Assembly (NCBI GenBank): GCA_038241115.1
Contig: JBBRGA010000167.1
Location: 1 to 7,119 of the forward strand
Source: JANYJJ01 sp038241115
GTDB lineage: Bacteria; Pseudomonadota; Gammaproteobacteria; Burkholderiales; Burkholderiaceae_C
Length of the DNA: 7,119 nt
Direction of reading: 5' to 3'
Positions 6,214-7,119 of the stretch are shown here, piece after piece. The translations under genes were made by a program, and so were the position numbers. The number at the start of each line of letters is the position of its first letter. Positions within the stretch are counted from its first letter, which is position 1. The notes beneath the pieces were generated by a model that was given only the letters and a program-made list of their open reading frames with translations, was not told where the DNA came from and made no database searches.

Positions 6214-6729
6214 GTGATCGTCGGCAGCCTGCGTCGCGAATCTATTAATCGCATGCTGGCGAATGCCATCGTCAAGCTGGCACCTGCCGACTTCGCATTC
6301 AGGCAACTCGCCATTGGCGATCTGCCTTTGTACAACCAGGACGACGATGCAGACCAGGCAGCGCCCGTCAAACGTCTGAAGGCCGAAATCGCTGCCGCGC
6401 AGGGTCTTCTGTTCGTCACTGCGGAGTACAACCGCTCGATTCCCGGCGTGCTGAAGAACGCAATTGATCATGCCTCGCGTCCCTATAGGCACAGCTCATG
6501 GGCGGGTAAACCGGCCGGGGTGATTGGCGTGTCAGTCGGCGCCATCGGCACCGCCACGGCACAGCAGCACCTGCGCAACATCCTGGCCTACCTCGATGTC
6601 CCGGTGCTGGGGCAACCGGAGGCCTTCATTCAGACCAAGGACGGTCTCTTCGATGCTGGTGGCGAACTGGGCCAGGACAGCAAAGTGTTCCTGCAGAACT
6701 GGATGGACAAGTACGTCGCATGGGTGTAG
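6214..6729 (+). CDS. NAD(P)H-dependent FMN reductase, ChrR/YieF type (start uncertain)
   Basis: This flavodoxin-fold flavoprotein transfers electrons from NAD(P)H through FMN to quinones, and in some homologues to chromate or other acceptors, which limits redox stress. Counting from the GTG at 6214, the FMN phosphate loop G-S-L-R-R-E-S-I-N-R is at 4-13, the family signature E-Y-N-R-S-I-P-G-V-L-K-N-A-I-D at 71-85, and G-A-I-G-T-A at 109-114, followed by Y-L-D-V-P-V-L-G-Q-P-E (126-136). From this GTG the protein has 171 residues, while relatives usually have about 180-185. Conserved-looking residues T-A-K-Q-H-I-A directly precede it, so the natural start should lie near 6185. No ATG, GTG or TTG occurs in frame there, and no Shine-Dalgarno fits 6214. 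The gene may use a rare start or have lost its own. It is divergent from the aldehyde dehydrogenase gene. Confidence 0.85.
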   Translation: MIVGSLRRESINRMLANAIVKLAPADFAFRQLAIGDLPLYNQDDDADQAAPVKRLKAEIAAAQGLLFVTAEYNRSIPGVLKNAIDHASRPYRHSSWAGKPAGVIGVSVGAIGTATAQQHLRNILAYLDVPVLGQPEAFIQTKDGLFDAGGELGQDSKVFLQNWMDKYVAWV

Positions 6730-6747
6730 CGGCACATTGAATGAAAC

Positions 6748-6772
6748 GCAACGGCAATTCGTTTGCCGCTGC
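6748..6772 (+). terminator. Hairpin downstream of the FMN reductase, possible terminator
   Basis: CGGCAA (6752-6757) pairs with TTGCCG (6763-6768) around a TTCGT loop. After one A-C mismatch, GCA (6748-6750) pairs with TGC (6770-6772). It lies 18 bases past the FMN reductase stop. There is no T-run, so intrinsic termination is only possible, not shown. Confidence 0.4.
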
Positions 6773-6775
6773 ACG

Positions 6776-6901
6776 TCATGCGGACGCCCTGTGGCCCCAT
6801 GCAGATGAGTCCATTTGAATCTTTTTGAGCGCTTCGACAAGCGCCTGTGCGCTGCGCTGAACGATTTCGCCGATGCGGTCTGTACGACGGCGAACCCACA
6901 C
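6776..6901 (-). pseudogene. Short protein-like frame, possible C-terminal gene remnant
   Basis: From a GTG at 6901 to the TGA at 6776-6778, the - strand frame gives a 41-residue peptide containing R-T-D-R-I-G-E-I-V-Q-R-S-A-Q-A-L-V-E-A-L, which looks like a regular amphipathic helix rather than the Arg/Pro-rich output of noncoding frames. The frame stays open upstream towards the heptamer repeat. No family was recognised and no Shine-Dalgarno was seen. It may be the tail of a truncated gene or chance. Confidence 0.18.
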
Positions 6902-6936
6902 TTGTGAAACACGATCGAGGAGTGGTGACTGTGCAA

Positions 6937-6978
6937 GGTGCGGGGCGCGGGGCGCGGGGCGCGAGGTGCGAGGTGCGA
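6937..6978. repeat. Six-unit imperfect heptamer tandem repeat (GGYGCGR)
   Basis: Six consecutive 7-bp units run without interruption: GGTGCGG, GGCGCGG, GGCGCGG, GGCGCGA, GGTGCGA, GGTGCGA. They vary only at the third and last positions. Because seven is not a multiple of three, gain or loss of a unit would shift any reading frame, so the tract is unlikely to be coding. It lies close to the start of the presumed insertion sequence. Confidence 0.88.
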
Positions 6979-7048
6979 GGATCCCCCTCAGTCAAGATAG
7001 ATGTCGCGTCCATTTCCCAGCGGATGATCCGCACTGGAGAGACACGAC

Positions 7049-7119
7049 ATGCCACGAAATCAACATTCCACAGAGTTCAAAGAACAAGCGCTTGCCAAAG
7101 TGAGAGAGCGCGGTGATCG
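7049..7119 (+). CDS. Transposase N-terminus, IS3-type OrfA-like (3' truncated by window end)
   Basis: The ATG at 7049 opens M-P-R-N-Q-H-S-T-E-F-K-E-Q-A-L-A-K-V-R-E-R-G-D, cut by the window edge after 23 codons. The pattern [YS]-[ST]-x-E-F-K-E-Q-A-[LV] after a short basic start is typical of the helix-turn-helix protein (HTH_Tnp_1, OrfA) of IS3-type and some related insertion sequences. OrfA binds the element ends and is usually joined to the DDE-catalytic OrfB by programmed frameshifting. A GGAG at 7036-7039 lies nine bases before the ATG. The family assignment rests on 23 residues, so the IS family is tentative. Whether the element is intact cannot be seen. Confidence 0.65.
   Translation, partial: MPRNQHSTEFKEQALAKVRERGD

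Larger units (their letters stand above)
6730..7048. other. Gene-poor stretch between FMN reductase and transposase
   Basis: It holds the hairpin at 6748-6772, a weak protein-like frame on the - strand at 6776-6901, the heptamer repeat at 6937-6978, and about 70 bases of leader before the transposase start. Nothing else is recognisable. The left end of the insertion sequence probably falls between 6979 and 7048, but its terminal inverted repeat cannot be fixed without the right end. Confidence 0.5.

Overview
The window is GC-rich and its genes most resemble those of Burkholderiales, probably Comamonadaceae such as Rhodoferax, Polaromonas or Acidovorax relatives. This placement rests on remembered family resemblance of the MaoC-type hydratase, the FMN reductase and the stress-type SDR, not on a search. 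No rRNA, tRNA or CRISPR array was seen.

Layout. (1) Positions 3-1061, + strand: the 3' part of a double hot-dog MaoC-family enoyl/mesaconyl-CoA hydratase, cut by the window start. (2) 1062-1577: no intact gene. It holds a hairpin just after the hydratase stop and, on the - strand, a short C-terminal remnant resembling MobA (molybdenum cofactor guanylyltransferase). (3) 1578-5741, - strand: four co-oriented genes in transcription order, an NAD(P)-dependent succinate-semialdehyde-type aldehyde dehydrogenase, a DUF2721 membrane protein, an SDR of the YhdF/YdaD general-stress type with a long basic N-terminal tail, and a four-helix PsiE-like membrane protein. (4) 6214-6729, + strand: an NAD(P)H-dependent FMN reductase (ChrR/YieF type), divergent from the aldehyde dehydrogenase, whose conserved sequence reaches upstream of the first usable start codon. 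(5) 6730-7048: no clear gene; it holds a hairpin and a six-unit heptamer repeat. (6) 7049 to the window end: the first 23 codons of a transposase OrfA-type protein.

How the parts may fit together. The - strand genes plus the FMN reductase look like a stress and detoxification cluster: aldehyde removal, a redox SDR, quinone/flavin reduction and two small inner-membrane proteins. The gaps between the - strand genes are large (380, 154 and 213 bases), so one tight operon is not evident. The mobA-like stub at one end and the transposase at the other suggest the cluster sits in a rearranged or accessory segment. I see no convincing wholly new system. The most useful second looks are the missing FMN reductase start, the mobA stub and the heptamer repeats.
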